A stretch of 64,000 nt of DNA from Cephalotus follicularis (Eukaryota > Streptophyta > Magnoliopsida > Oxalidales > Cephalotaceae). Below, in pieces: positions 10,789-21,888 of the stretch. The translations under genes were made by a program, and so were the position numbers. The stretch's first letter is position 1. Each line of letters starts with the position of its first letter. The stretch is from NCBI GenBank assembly GCA_001972305.1, contig BDDD01000120.1, forward strand, positions 1 through 64,000. The letters run 5' to 3'. Below the pieces are notes generated by a model. That model saw nothing but the letters and a program-made list of their open reading frames with translations. It did not search any database and had not been told where the DNA came from.

Positions 10789-11594
10789 GAGCAAGTGTGA
10801 ATTTTTTGCCATCATCGGTTTACGAGAAGCTTGGTTTAGGAGAGTTTCATCCGACTACAATGAAATTGCAATTAGTGGATAGGTCTGTGAAAGTACTGAG
10901 AGGGAAAATTGAGGATGTTTTGATAAAGGTTGGTCAGTTTTTCTTTCCTGCCGACTTTGTCATTTTAGATACCCAGCCTGTTGCGAATCTCAATGATCAA
11001 ATCCCAGTTATCCTCGGTAAACCCTTCCTTGTGATGAATAATGCGTTAATCAATTGTCACAATGGCCTGATGAAGTTGAGTTTCGGAAATACGTCCGTGG
11101 ATTTCAATGTCTTCCGCTTGGGTAAGCACTCCATTGATTTTGATGACATGAATGAAATACATTCAATTCCCGACCACATCGATACACACTTTGACATTAA
11201 TTTTGATAGAAATTTCAGTGAGTGTATGCGGGATTTAGAGGATGTCGACGGAGGCGATTTCTTTGATGTGTTTAGCATGCAGCCATCAGAGCCAGTGGGC
11301 CCCTTGTCCACATCTCTTCCTAAACCATCAATAGAAGAGTCTCCGAAACTCGAATTGAAAGAATTTCCATCTACGTTGAAATATTCATTATTAGGTGACA
11401 CCCAGACTCTTCCTATTATTCTTTCATCTGATCTTACTCCCAGTCAGGAAGAGGAGGTTATTCACCTACTCAAGGAAAATAAAGAGGTAATTGCTTGGAC
11501 TATGGCTGACATCAAGGGAATCAACCCTTCTGTTTGTGAGCATCGTATAAATCTCATAGAGGGATCCAAACCTTCTAGAGAACCTCAACGATGA
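10776..11594 (+). CDS. Protease and start of RT region, element H
   Basis: A 272-codon open stretch. The aspartic protease motif LLDLGASVNFLP is encoded at its start (the leucine codons just precede the first ATG), followed by ILGKPFLVMNNALI near residue 90, as in Athila/Tat proteases. The end (EHRINLIEGSKPSREPQR) is the connection to reverse transcriptase. The role was processing of the polyprotein. Now a fossil. Confidence 0.75.
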   Translation: MLDLGASVNFLPSSVYEKLGLGEFHPTTMKLQLVDRSVKVLRGKIEDVLIKVGQFFFPADFVILDTQPVANLNDQIPVILGKPFLVMNNALINCHNGLMKLSFGNTSVDFNVFRLGKHSIDFDDMNEIHSIPDHIDTHFDINFDRNFSECMRDLEDVDGGDFFDVFSMQPSEPVGPLSTSLPKPSIEESPKLELKEFPSTLKYSLLGDTQTLPIILSSDLTPSQEEEVIHLLKENKEVIAWTMADIKGINPSVCEHRINLIEGSKPSREPQR

Positions 11595-12155
11595 GCAAAT
11601 CCCTGATGAAAGAAGCCAGACAAAAATAAATTTGTAAGTGGCTGGACAATGGGATCATTTATCCCATCTTGGATAGTCAGTGGGTGAGTCCAGTCCACAT
11701 TGTTCCAAAGAAATCCGAAGTGACGGTAGTGCAATCCTCCACCGATGACTTAATTCTAAATAAAATCCAAACTAGATGGAGGGTGTGAATTGACTACCAC
11801 AAGTTGAATACAGCCACCTGGAAGGATCATTTTCCCCATCTGTTTATCGATCAAATGCTGGATAGGTTGGCTGGTCATGAGTATTATTGTTTTCTCGATG
11901 GGTACTCCATATAATCAAATTCCCATCACCCCCGAAGATCAAGAGAAGACCACATTCACATGCCCCTTTGTCACATTTGCATATCGATGCATGCCATTCG
12001 GCCTCTGTAATGCTCCCGCGACTTTCCAGCGATGTATGATGAGTATCTTATCTAATATGGTGGAGGACTTTCTTGAAGTATTTATGGATGACTTCTCTGT
12101 TCATGGTTTCACGTTCTCTGAATGCCTTCATCATATGAAATTAGTTCTCGAATGA
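11595..12155 (+). pseudogene. Reverse transcriptase, element H
   Basis: Carries the RT motifs FVTFAYRCMPFGLCNAPATFQ and the catalytic-site region VFMDDFSVHG (about 12080-12110). Broken. Confidence 0.7.
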
Positions 12156-12173
12156 AGTAGGGAGAAAATTTTA

Positions 12174-12848
12174 GTGCTTAATTGGGAGAAGTGCAATTTT
12201 ATGGTGAAGAAGGGGATCGTTCTTGGACATATAGTGTCAAAAGAGGGAATTCAAGTCGATAAGACAAAAATAGAAGTCATCAAACATTTGCATGCACCTA
12301 GAAATGTGAAAGACATCCGAGCATTCCTCGGACATGCTAGTTTTTATCGAAGGTTCATGAAGGATTTCAGCAAGGTGGCTCGACCCTTGACATCGCTCCT
12401 AGCGAAAGATCAAGATTTCGTATTTTCTGATGAGTGCCTTGATGCGTTTTCCTGCTTAAAGAAGGAGCTCACCTCTACTCCTAACATTAAGGCATCGATT
12501 TGGACCGAGCCTTTTAAGATCATGTGTGACGCTTCTGACAGTGCCATTGGAGCTGTTCTCGGGCAAAGGATGAATAAATTGCCTCATATCATATACTATG
12601 CAAGTAGAACCTTATCCGATGTGCAATTGAACTACACGACCATTGAGAAAGAGTTTTTAGCTGTGATCTTTACATTAGAAAAATTCCGATCATACCTTTT
12701 AGGATCACATGTCATTGTTTATACTGATCATGCTGCGATTCGATATTTAATGAGCAAAAAGGACACAAAAGCGCGTCTTATCCGATGGGTTTTGCTACTC
12801 CAAGAGTTTGACGTTGAAACTCGAGACAAGAAAGGGACGGAGAATTAG
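12174..12848 (+). CDS. RT thumb and RNase H, element H
   Basis: A 224-codon open stretch. First comes the RT connection ([19 protein letters not shown], then [12 protein letters not shown]), then RNase H with [24 protein letters not shown] and [11 protein letters not shown]. Order and motifs are typical of gypsy pol. RNase H would degrade the RNA strand during reverse transcription. Fossil. Confidence 0.75.
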   Translation: MLNWEKCNFMVKKGIVLGHIVSKEGIQVDKTKIEVIKHLHAPRNVKDIRAFLGHASFYRRFMKDFSKVARPLTSLLAKDQDFVFSDECLDAFSCLKKELTSTPNIKASIWTEPFKIMCDASDSAIGAVLGQRMNKLPHIIYYASRTLSDVQLNYTTIEKEFLAVIFTLEKFRSYLLGSHVIVYTDHAAIRYLMSKKDTKARLIRWVLLLQEFDVETRDKKGTEN

Positions 12849-13041
12849 GTTGCTAATCACTTATCCCGCCTCTCCAATGCACCGGAGGTCCATGGTCCGA
12901 TGAATGAAAATTTTCCTGATGAGCAGCTTATGCGTGTCGAGAGAGAACCATGGTACGCAGAGATAGTTAATTATCCTCTCGCAAGAGAAACATTTTTTCT
13001 GGGATGATCCTTATCTTTTTAAAGCATGTCCTGACCAGATT

Positions 13042-14200
13042 ATGCGACGTTGTTTTCCTGATCATGAGTGTCGATCTATACTCTATTTTTGTCATGATCA
13101 GGCGTGTGGTGGCCATTTTGGGCCAACAAAGACAGCGGCCAAGGTTTTACAATGTGGATTTTATTGGCCAATAATTTTTAAGGATGCTTTTCAATATTGT
13201 AAGGCTTGTGCATCATCTCAATCTATAGATCGTATTACTAAGAGAAATATGATGCCCTTAACTCCGATTTTGACTGTGGAGATTTTTGATGTTTGGGGCA
13301 TTGATTTCATGGGTCCTTTTCCCATTTCATTTGGAAATTTATATATCCTTCTGGCTGTTGACTACGTTTCGAAATGGATAGAGGGGATTCCTTGTACAAC
13401 TAATGACAAATCTGTGGTTGTCAAGTTTCTCAAGGACCATATCTTTCTTGTTTTGGTACCCCACGTGCCATCATTAGTGATAGGGGTACCCACTTTTGCA
13501 ATCGTTCTTTCGCAGTGCTCATGAAAAGATATGGGATTACTCACAAGCTCGTTACCCTTACCATCCACAAACAAGTGGGCAAGTTGAAGTATCCAATCGA
13601 CAGATTAAGCAAATTCTTAAAAAAACAATCAACCCTAGATGAAAGGATTGGTCTACCCGACTTGTAGACGCTTTATGGGATTATCGGACCACTTTCAAGA
13701 CTGATCTTGGTCAATCCCTTTACCGGCTGGTTTATGGTAAATCATGTCATCTTTCGATGGAATTTGAACATCGAGCCTTTTGGGCCATCAAGCAATTCAA
13801 TTTTGATCATTCCACTACGGGTAGTCATCATGCTCTCCAGCTGTATGAGTTGGAAGAAATCTGAAAGGATGCTTATGAGAATGCCAAGATTTCCAAAGAA
13901 AAGACCAAGGTCTTTCATGATCCGCGGATTTTACGAACAAATTTCGAAGTAAGAGACAAAGTGCTTTTATATAATTCACATTTACATATGTTTCCTGGTA
14001 AACTTCGATCTCGTTGGGATGGACCCTATGTTGTTAAAATTGTTTACTCACATGGTGCGTTTGAGATTTGTAAGCCAGGTACTGACGACGCGTTCAAGGT
14101 GAATGGGCAGCGATTGAAGAAATTTTTAGAGCTTCCAGCTACGCCGATGGAGGAGGCCATGGACCTTCATGAGCCTCAATGTTTTGAGCCTCCATTATGA
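13042..14200 (+). pseudogene. Integrase, element H
   Basis: The zinc-binding region (CHDQACGGHFGPTKTAAKVL) is followed by the catalytic core beginning WGIDFMGPFP (about 13290-13325). The C-terminal part at 13961-14200 contains [23 protein letters not shown], the usual end of Athila/Tat integrases. Broken. Confidence 0.7.
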
Positions 14201-15436
14201 TATTCGGTAAACCTACCCCTTTTGTTCTTTATTTTATTGCATTGTATCTTATATATTCGTGCTCATTCATTGTTATTTTGTCTAGTTGATATTCATTGCA
14301 TTGAAGACAACGCAAAATTTAAGTATATAATGGGGTTTAGACCAAAGTTCATTTTAATTTTGAAAGTAGGAATAAATGTTTATATACTTACAAATAATAG
14401 AAAACCCCATAGGAGAAATAATAAAAATTTTATTTTCAAGTAAAAGAAAATGAATACATCTCAAGGTAGGAGTTTGTGCGAAAAGTAAAGTAACAAAAAA
14501 AATGAATAAAAGACCGATCTTGTGTGTTTTCAAGGTTTCATAAAATTTTAGCAAGGAGGAAGACATGTAATTGATGTTCTTGTATATATATATATATATA
14601 TAAAGAAAAAAAAGAATGAAAAATGAAAAATAAGTTATTTTACCTATTTGAATTCAATCTTAGTCTGTAGCCTAATTGATTTGAGTAATTAAGCCTTAGG
14701 GGTGTTCTACACCTAGTTCCTTAAAGCCAACTGGTTTGAGAGTAACTGGTCGAAAGCTCGCTACATGGGTCTTTTAGAAAGCTTAAAAGGCTAAGACATT
14801 ACACGAATTTAATTTGGTAAAGTTTTTGTTGTTGCATGTGCGAATTATAAATTCTTAAGCTACTTAGTACTTTTGGTGTCTGGTGTTTGCTCCGTCCATG
14901 ACAATTCATATGGAAAGGTAGTGGAGGAATGAGTTTGAATAAAGCAAAAGAAAAGGAGAAAGAAATAAAATATGTGTAAGTGCTAAAATTCTTTGTTTGA
15001 CTTCGAATTAGGATTTTATGTTGCTAAGAATGCATATCTTGATTGGTATATATGGTGTGGAATAACAGAAAAATTTGGTAAAGCTCCTTAATTGAGATGT
15101 GTTTTTATTCTAGAACTTGGAATGAGATAATAGAATTTAAGTATGGGGGTTACCTATGAATTTTTAAGTAGAGATACATTTGGCTTATTGTCAAAGTTAA
15201 AATGAACCGAATTTTGTGTGTTTATTAGCTGGAAAACACTCACGAGACAAAACTCGTCCACTAGGGCCGCCTAGGGGTTTAACGGCTTGTTGTATATGCT
15301 AAATGCAATCGTGATTCCTACGGAAGTGAGTTAGGTTTTTGTCTACGTCTTCTTGTTTTAGTTTCTGGTTCATTTGTCTTTTTATTTTGTTTTCGTGTTC
15401 TAGCTTTCCATTTTGCTCGAGGACAAGCAAAGTCTA
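14201..15436 (+). other. Non-coding spacer between pol and 3' LTR, element H
   Basis: No supported coding region. AT-rich, with a TA microsatellite (14583-14602). A 1-2 kb spacer after pol is normal in Athila/Tat elements, some of which carry an extra envelope-like frame there; I see none. Confidence 0.6.
14583..14602. repeat. (TA)n microsatellite
   Basis: About ten TA units within the H spacer. Confidence 0.8.
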
Positions 15437-15450
15437 AATATGGGGGTATT
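15437..15450 (+). other. Polypurine tract of element H
   Basis: AATATGGGGGTATT lies directly before the LTR start TGTTTAGCAT, the usual plus-strand primer position. Confidence 0.75.
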
Positions 15451-15658
15451 TGTTTAGCATAAAAATGTGTTATTTTTTATGATATAATTGTGATATTTTT
15501 ATGCTTGAAATGGACTACTTTGGTTGTGTTTATTTGATTTTCAGGTAAAAGGCCAAAAAGACCAAAGTGCAAAAATGCTACTCAAATTGACGTGAAGTGG
15601 AGACAAAAAGATCAAAGATTGAAATGTTGGAAAAAATCTGCAGAAAACAGAGTTAAGC

Positions 15659-15850
15659 GTCGACGCCTAGACTCAAACCGTCGACGTTTAGCTTTAAACC
15701 GCTACGCCAAACACTTCACGTCGACTCTTAGAGCCCTGGAATAACTCTTATAACCTTCTGTGTGAGACCGTCGACGCTTAACACTAAAGCGCGGAGCACA
15801 TCAATGCCAAAGTATCAAAGCGCCAACGCAAAACAGTCCAAACCGTCGAC
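15659..15850 (+). promoter_or_regulatory. Upstream GTCGAC cluster, H LTR
   Basis: GTCGAC cores at 15659, 15680, 15720, 15770 and 15845, with a decayed copy at about 15701, so the first four are about 20-21 bp apart. They end about 110 bp before the TATA-like site. Confidence 0.5.
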
Positions 15851-15962
15851 GGTTCAGATAGCTGATAGCAAATTTGGAAAGTTTTCACTTTTTAATTATT
15901 CCCTTAAAACAATTATAACTAGGTTAAACTTTTTCCTTTTCTTGTTTGCAAGGGATTTTGTG

Positions 15963-15970
15963 TATAAATA
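15963..15970 (+). promoter_or_regulatory. Candidate TATA box, H LTR
   Basis: TATAAATA follows GTG and lies about 0.5 kb into the LTR, between the two GTCGAC clusters. A plausible retrotransposon core promoter. Confidence 0.45.
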
Positions 15971-16247
15971 AGTCAGGATATGTCACAAAACAGAGTAGCC
16001 ACCTCATTCTTTTTCTTTAATTTTAGTTTTTATTTTACAATGTTTAATAGCTAAACTCTTAAGGTTTTTTGGGTTAGAACAAAGCGTAGATTGTATTGTT
16101 TCAATTCCATCAATAAAAATCCTTGAAGTTTTGATTTATTCTTCAATTTTCTGCCTTCGCACACACTTTGTCTGTCTGATTAAAATCCACAAACATTTTG
16201 TTGGTGAATAAGAACGTTGGCGAATAAATGGTTTTCAACCCGATCAA

Positions 16248-16402
16248 TGGAGTCTACTCATAAGGTTTGTCACACCGAACAAACTCCGTATAGACCTAGC
16301 ATGTCTACTCATACGATTTACCGCCGCTGCCGTACTCCGTATAGACCTAGCATGACTACTCATATGATTTGTCATCATACTCGCACTCCGTATCGACCTA
16401 GC
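16248..16402 (+). repeat. 51-bp tandem repeat in H LTR
   Basis: Three spaced copies of ACTCCGTATMGACCTAGC start at 16283, 16334 and 16385, exactly 51 bp apart. The CTACTCATA and TTTGTCA parts extend the array upstream by a partial unit. Confidence 0.8.
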
Positions 16403-16583
16403 TACCGTTGGTTATTAAGCTTTGATCGCTCAAGTAAGTGAATTGTTCAATATAATTTATGGTGAGTTTCTATACCCTAAAACCGACTTTTCCTTGCATA
16501 TTTCCTTCAGCTTACTTTCTGTTTTGCTAGTTTAATAAATTGTGTGCCTATTTCTTGTTAGTATTATTCCAGCCCACATAACT

Positions 16584-16711
16584 GTCGACGCTTCTCTCGA
16601 TAGCGTCGACGCTTTTTGTGTTATTTTTTAAGTTTACGTCGACGCCTTCTGTCGACGTTTTCATTGTTTCCAGTCATACTACCGTCGATGCCTTGACAAA
16701 GCGTCGACGCT
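16584..16711 (+). promoter_or_regulatory. Downstream GTCGAC cluster, H LTR
   Basis: GTCGAC cores at 16584, 16605, 16638, 16651 and 16703, and GTCGAT at 16684. Two copies are the exact palindrome AGCGTCGACGCT (16602-16613 and 16700-16711). Confidence 0.5.
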
Positions 16712-17095
16712 TTCTTGCCTGTTTTCAGTAATTTAGTTTATTTTTCATGTTTAAGAGTAGATTTTAATATTAGGCCTCAATTTTGCATGCTATGCCTAGG
16801 TTGAATAGAATAAAATTAATTTAACTTGATTTTCTAGTGTTCGACCCGTTACTGCACAACTGTGCACTTGTGGTATAAATTTAAAACATTCTTTTGACAT
16901 GAACACCTGCTCAAGATTGTATTAGATGGTTAAGGGGGGTTGAAACCCAAGTTTTCGAATCATGGTGATGGACTGATCAGATTTCAGGGCAGAGTTTGTA
17001 TTCCTAGTAGTAAGTTGCTGAAGGATGAGCTGTTGTCGTAGGCCCATCACTCCAGTCACTCAGTACATCCAGGAAGTACAAAGATGTATTGAGAC

Positions 17096-18278
17096 TTGAA
17101 GCTCAATTACTGGTGGAATGATATGAAGAAGGAGATAGCAGAGTATGTTGCTTTCTGCCTAATTTGTCAACAAGTGAAGGTAGAACACCAGTGGCCAACT
17201 GGATTGCTTCAGCCGTGGCCAGTGGCAAAGTGGAAGTGGGCACACATCACGATGGATTTTGTGACAGGGTTACCAAGGACGATAACTAATTGTGATGCCA
17301 TATGGGTCATTTTTGATCACTTTACGAAATTTGCACACTTTCTAGCAATAAATATGACTTATTCTCTTGAATGGTTGGCATCCTTATATATTGATGAGAT
17401 TGTTAGGCTTCACGGAGTACCAGTTAGTGTTGTGTCTAACAAGGACCCAAGGTTCACTTCACGGTTTTGGATGAAATGACAGGTAGCTTTTGGAACTCAG
17501 CTAAGCTTCAGCACGGCTTTCCATCCCCAGACAGACTGTCAGTCTGAGCAGACAATCCATAACCTTAAGGATATGCTCAGAGCATGTGTGATGGATTGGG
17601 GGTTGGGACCAACACCTACCGTTAGTGGAGTTCTCGTACAACAATATTTATCATGCTAGCATCGGTATAGTACCGTTTGAGGCTCATTATGGACGAAAGT
17701 GTAGGACTCGATTTTGGTTGTTTGAGTTTGGTGAATAGAGTCTTTTAGGGCCAAAGCTCATGCAAGAGACAACGGAAAAGGCCAGGGTTATCAAGGAAAG
17801 GCTTCTAACGGCTCAGAGTCGACAAAAGAGTTATGCAGATCATCGGAGGCGAGACTTGGAATTTTCAGTGGGGGATCATGTGTTCCTTAAGGTTTCACCA
17901 ACCAAAGAAATTATGAGGTTTGGCAAGAAAGGAAAGTTGGCCCCATGGTATATAGGATCTTTTGAGATCCTTGAGAAGGTAGGTGCAATCGCCTACAGAT
18001 TTGCCTTGCCGCCAAGCTTGTCAGAGGTGCACAATGTTTTCCATGTATCAATGCTGAGGAAGTATCATCCAGACCCTTCTCTATAGTTTGAGCCGTTGGA
18101 GTTGAGGACGGATATGAGTTTTGAAGAGATACCTGTTCAGATCTTAGATCGCCGAGTCAAACAGTTAAGGAACAAGAGCATTGCATTGGTCAAAGTGTTA
18201 CGGCAGTATCACAGACTTGAGGAAGCAACATGGGAGCATGAGGATGATGTGAGAGCATTATATCCTCACTTGTCTTGA
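17096..18278 (+). pseudogene. Integrase and chromodomain, element I
   Basis: The zinc-binding region ([12 protein letters not shown]) is followed by the integrase core ([46 protein letters not shown]). The C-terminal part reads LAPWYIGSFEILEKVG and HNVFHVSMLRKYHPDP, and the end (VQILDRRVKQLRNKSIALVKVL) is the chromodomain of Tekay/Del-type elements, which targets chromatin. Broken. Confidence 0.75.
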
Positions 18279-18321
18279 CCTTAGGGAATCTCAGGACGAG
18301 ATTTCTTTAAGGAGGGGAGGA

Positions 18322-18880
18322 TGGAGCCCCGAGTCTTTGATGCATGGAATTGTTTGTATTTATATGTTATTGTACCTATTATATTTACGGATGGTATGGA
18401 CGGTATACATATTTTGGTATTTTCTCCTTCATGGATGTTTATGGGTTATGGGAGCTCGATAAAACCTAGGGTTAGCTTTTGTGTTTTTCACCCAAGGAAG
18501 TCCACATATAGGTGAGATGACTCTTCTATTCTCATTTTTCTTTTCTTCTCCAAGTTTTAGAGGGATAGTGAGAGAAGGAGTTAGAGAGATAGAGTTCAGA
18601 ATCGAGCAAGGAAGGAGCAATGGATTCGTGGCAGAGTTTAGAACTTGAGGGAAGGATCAGATCAAGGATTCAACAGCTAATCCTTCTTGATCTGCATCTG
18701 AACAGTTTTGAGGTAGGTTCTTCATATATGCTTTGAATTTCAAATAGAAGTGGAATTGTGCTTATAGGGTTATGCATTGATATATCTATGCTAGATGCAT
18801 GAGTTATGGTGATTGTTTCGGTCAATAACGGATTAAATAGAAATCAGAGAGAGAATTGAGAGTTTTAAAAGACTAGTGAG
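18322..18880 (+). repeat. 3' LTR of element I (partial)
   Basis: Follows the purine-rich AAGGAGGGGAGGA. Starts TGGAGCCCCGAG. No partner copy is in the window, so the right boundary is estimated. Confidence 0.45.
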
Positions 18881-20606
18881 AGGGGAAAGAAGCATTCCTT
18901 AAGTGCCCAATGAGCATTGGACACTGAGCAACAATGGCTACGCCCCAACAAATCAAGCACGGCTCATCACCCGAGCATACACAACAAGGATCAAATAGAC
19001 TACTTGGAGAATAATTAAGCAAACGATATATATATATATATATATATATAATCAATAATGCTGAGAAACAATAGCAAGAGAGACAAAATAAGGCAAGTAT
19101 CCAAATCAATATTCCGAGGACCCAACAAAAAGGATCTCAGACTCCAAGGATCAAATAGATCTGAGGAACACTGGTACCCGTTCACATTCCACAAACCACC
19201 ACTGTCGGAACCACCTCGGCCATATCAATACATCTGCTGGCGCAGGATTTCATGGCGATAATCTCACATAGTTCACCGACTGGATATGAAGATCATAGGC
19301 TTACAGGAAGTGCACCACCTGTCATATATCGGTACAGAGAGCCACATGTCTTGGTCTTCCATTAGAGGTGCCGACTGATCAGTGTCAAACCCAGCCCCTA
19401 AGAGACATCGCAGATCACGAACATCGACTGAGGGGCCAAAAAATCACAGCCCGGGCACCATCCTCATCGGAAATCGCGTATAAGAACATTGAATGGGAGG
19501 TCAGCGAATCACCGCACGAGCCATCCATCATCGGGAATCTCATAGTAGACCATCCTACAAGGCCTGTTGGGAAGAGGAGCGGATCCTCGGCTGTACTAAC
19601 ACTCACACCCCATCATAGACAATGAGAATGTGCAGATCTAGGTTGAGGAACCCGGGGCAGTCACACTTACAGTGCACCATAGACAATGCCACTGCAGTTA
19701 TGAGAAGGGAATCCACACTTTCCTACCCTCACCAAGTCATGCCCGGTCATCACATTTTCCAGTACCCAGTATCTAGAATCAACACCACATGGTATCAAAA
19801 GAGTTATGACATATATATGGGATAAAACAAGGGGAGACATCACCGAGAACATCAAGCATACCAACTCGGAAATCAATACCAACTCAAATATGTTAGAACA
19901 AGTAAAGGAACCACTCCCAGAAATAAGACACCATGGAAGGAAAACCCAGGGACACAAATAAGCTCAGACTCTCAACTATTTCGAGATAAAAGAAAGGAAT
20001 GTCCCACTCACCACTTAACCGCATACCTCCGCACAGCTTCCTATAGCTCTGGATCATTACCTGGCTCCTCGGCTACAATAGCATCGGATAGTCATCCCGA
20101 CCATCCACATTGCTCAACATTCCACCACGGATCACATCATGATCATCACCGCCATCTCTGACTCCACCGGGAACAGGAGGTTTAGCACGCGCATTGCTAA
20201 ACTAACAGAGGAAAGAAGATGACGAAAGAAGAGCTCACCTTGACGAACTCAAAGGTCGCAGATCTTCATAGCAAAACTGGCCTTCGCTAAGGAAAATATC
20301 TGGAGAAGAAGAAGCACTGAGAATCCACACTTCTCTCAACTAACCTTCTACCACAAACAACTTGAAAAAATGGCTTCTTCACCCACTATACTGACTTGGC
20401 GTGAAAAGGCAGTGTCCAATAAATGATGTGGCGCCCATACTCTTACACAAGCATGCAGCCACATGCACTCAACCCCATGTTGCCTTCACACTAAATCAGC
20501 CAAAAAAAAAGAACCAAAACCAGCCCATACTTCTTAAGGCCACACACCTTACTTAACCAAAAAAAAAAAAAAATTCCAAGGCCCAAAACGAACGCGGATC
20601 ATTACA
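18881..20606 (-). mobile_element. Degenerate LTR region J
   Basis: The right end is clear: CATTACA at 20606 is followed by a reversed polypurine tract (TCCTTCCCACCTTAGG) and the chromodomain end of a minus-strand gypsy element. The left boundary is uncertain and more than one old LTR may be present. The stretch holds a TA microsatellite (19025-19050) and an A-rich run (about 20562-20574). No supported gene. Confidence 0.4.
19025..19050. repeat. (TA)n microsatellite
   Basis: About 12 to 13 TA units in region J. Confidence 0.85.
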
Positions 20607-20617
20607 TCCTTCCCACC

Positions 20618-20959
20618 TTAGGAAATTATGTCCTCGGGATTTCCCGCGGGAACACAAAAGAGGTCTGGGTAACGACTCCTCATCTCCATTTCTCGCTCCC
20701 AGGTACCTTCCTCCGCTACTTGGTTTCTCCACAAGACCTTCACCAACGGGATGGTCTTGCTCCGCAAGATCTGATCTCGACGATCCAAAATCTTCACTGG
20801 AACTTCTTCATAAGCTAAGGTTGGAAATCCTTCCTCTAGAAACTCCACCAAGGATTCCAAAACATGATAAGGGTCAGCGACATACTTCCTCAACATAGAA
20901 ACGTGGAAGACATCGTGAACACGAGACAACTCCGGAGGTAATGCCAGACGATAAGCCAC
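20618..20959 (-). pseudogene. Integrase end and chromodomain, element J
   Basis: A 113-codon open stretch with [22 protein letters not shown] followed by VPVKILDRRDQILRSKTIPL and VLWRNQVAEEGTWERE, the chromodomain end of a Tekay/Del-type chromovirus. The B array begins at 20966, so the rest of J lies elsewhere, probably beyond the right end of the window. Confidence 0.75.
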
Positions 20960-20965
20960 CGGTCC

Positions 20966-21888
20966 TGTAACACCCCCGATTCAGAACCGGGATCACTCCC
21001 GATTCAGGATCTGTGTGTCACAAAAAACTATGCTAAAAACATGTCAAAAATCTTAATCTTTTCATCATCAATACATGGTGGTTCTAAAATATGAAAACAT
21101 GCATAATCCTTAACATAAACTCCAATATCAAAAATTTTGTTCATAACACCGGTCAACATATGATCATAATACAATTATTATTCAAATGAAAAAATCAAAC
21201 TCCTAAGTGATCCTCTGACATAGGGTAACTCTCTCATCACACTTTCCCCAGAAGCTCCTGATAACCTGCCGCACGGAAAACAAAAACGCGGCTGAGCAAA
21301 CCTCAGTATGGATATAGAATCATAAAACAGTTTACGAACAAAACAGAACAGTTACGAATCAAAACAGAACAGTTACGAAGCAAAACAGAACAGAAAAGGT
21401 ATCTGGAATTTTAAATCAGAAACCTCATGTATAAAATAATTTAACATTATTTCATAAGGCAAAAGAGAGAATATTCATATAAAAAATTGTAACAATTCAA
21501 AATAAATATCCGAGGTTCAAAGCATTATCTGAATTTCAAAGCAAAATCCAAATTTCAAAACAATATACGAAAGCAATACCCGGAATTTCAAAGAAATATC
21601 CGAGTTTCATAATCTGAATTCAAAATATCATACATTATCCAATTTCATAATTCCATACAGAGATCCAATGCACATATATATATATAAGTGCAAGGGGTTC
21701 ATGACGCCCACATGCTCCGACGGAAAGACGTGTACGGCACTACACAATCAATCCCAAATCTGAATATGAATCTGATAATAACTAGAGTCGACCCATTCGC
21801 CTCAAATGGATCCATACCCTACCCTCAGGATGTATATAAAAAGAGACGTCGTAGACCGATCACACCGCCACGGTAGGTGTCATGTCCT
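20966..21888 (-). repeat. B copy 1 LTR, first part
   Basis: Matches 52198-52473 plus 61027-61665 of copy 2. Interrupted at 21889 by copia F; the LTR resumes at about 32086. Confidence 0.8.

Larger units (their letters stand above)
10505..16905 (+). mobile_element. Ty3/gypsy element H (Athila/Tat-like), 5' end missing
   Basis: The internal region has protease, reverse transcriptase, RNase H and integrase in gypsy order, and the proteins resemble the Athila/Tat branch. The pol region is followed by a non-coding spacer of about 1.2 kb, a polypurine tract (TATGGGGGTATT) and a 3' LTR (15451-16905). The element starts within gag, where LTR fragment L abuts; no 5' LTR is visible. Broken, roughly eight or more breaks. 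H itself interrupts chromovirus I, whose pol resumes at 16906. Confidence 0.75.
15451..16905 (+). repeat. 3' LTR of element H
   Basis: Runs from TGTTTAGCATAAAAATG to GACATGAACA, 1455 bp. Both ends match the short solo LTR at 33982-34332. It carries a GTCGAC cluster near its start (15659-15850), a TATA-like site (15963-15970), a 51-bp tandem repeat (about 16248-16402) and a second GTCGAC cluster near its end (16584-16711). Confidence 0.8.
16906..18880 (+). mobile_element. Ty3/gypsy element I (chromovirus), right part
   Basis: The coding remains begin in the pol region just before integrase and run through chromodomain to a polypurine tract and an LTR starting TGGAGCCCCGAG (18322). The left part is beyond H. 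Plus strand. Broken, about four or more breaks. The right end of the LTR is not sharp; about 18880 is an estimate. Confidence 0.6.

Noticed and set aside
19780-19806. ATGGTATCAAAAGAG resembling a tRNA-Met priming site after AATCAACA
   Set aside because: Imperfect core and no partner LTR or coding remains nearby, so it is too weak to call a separate element.
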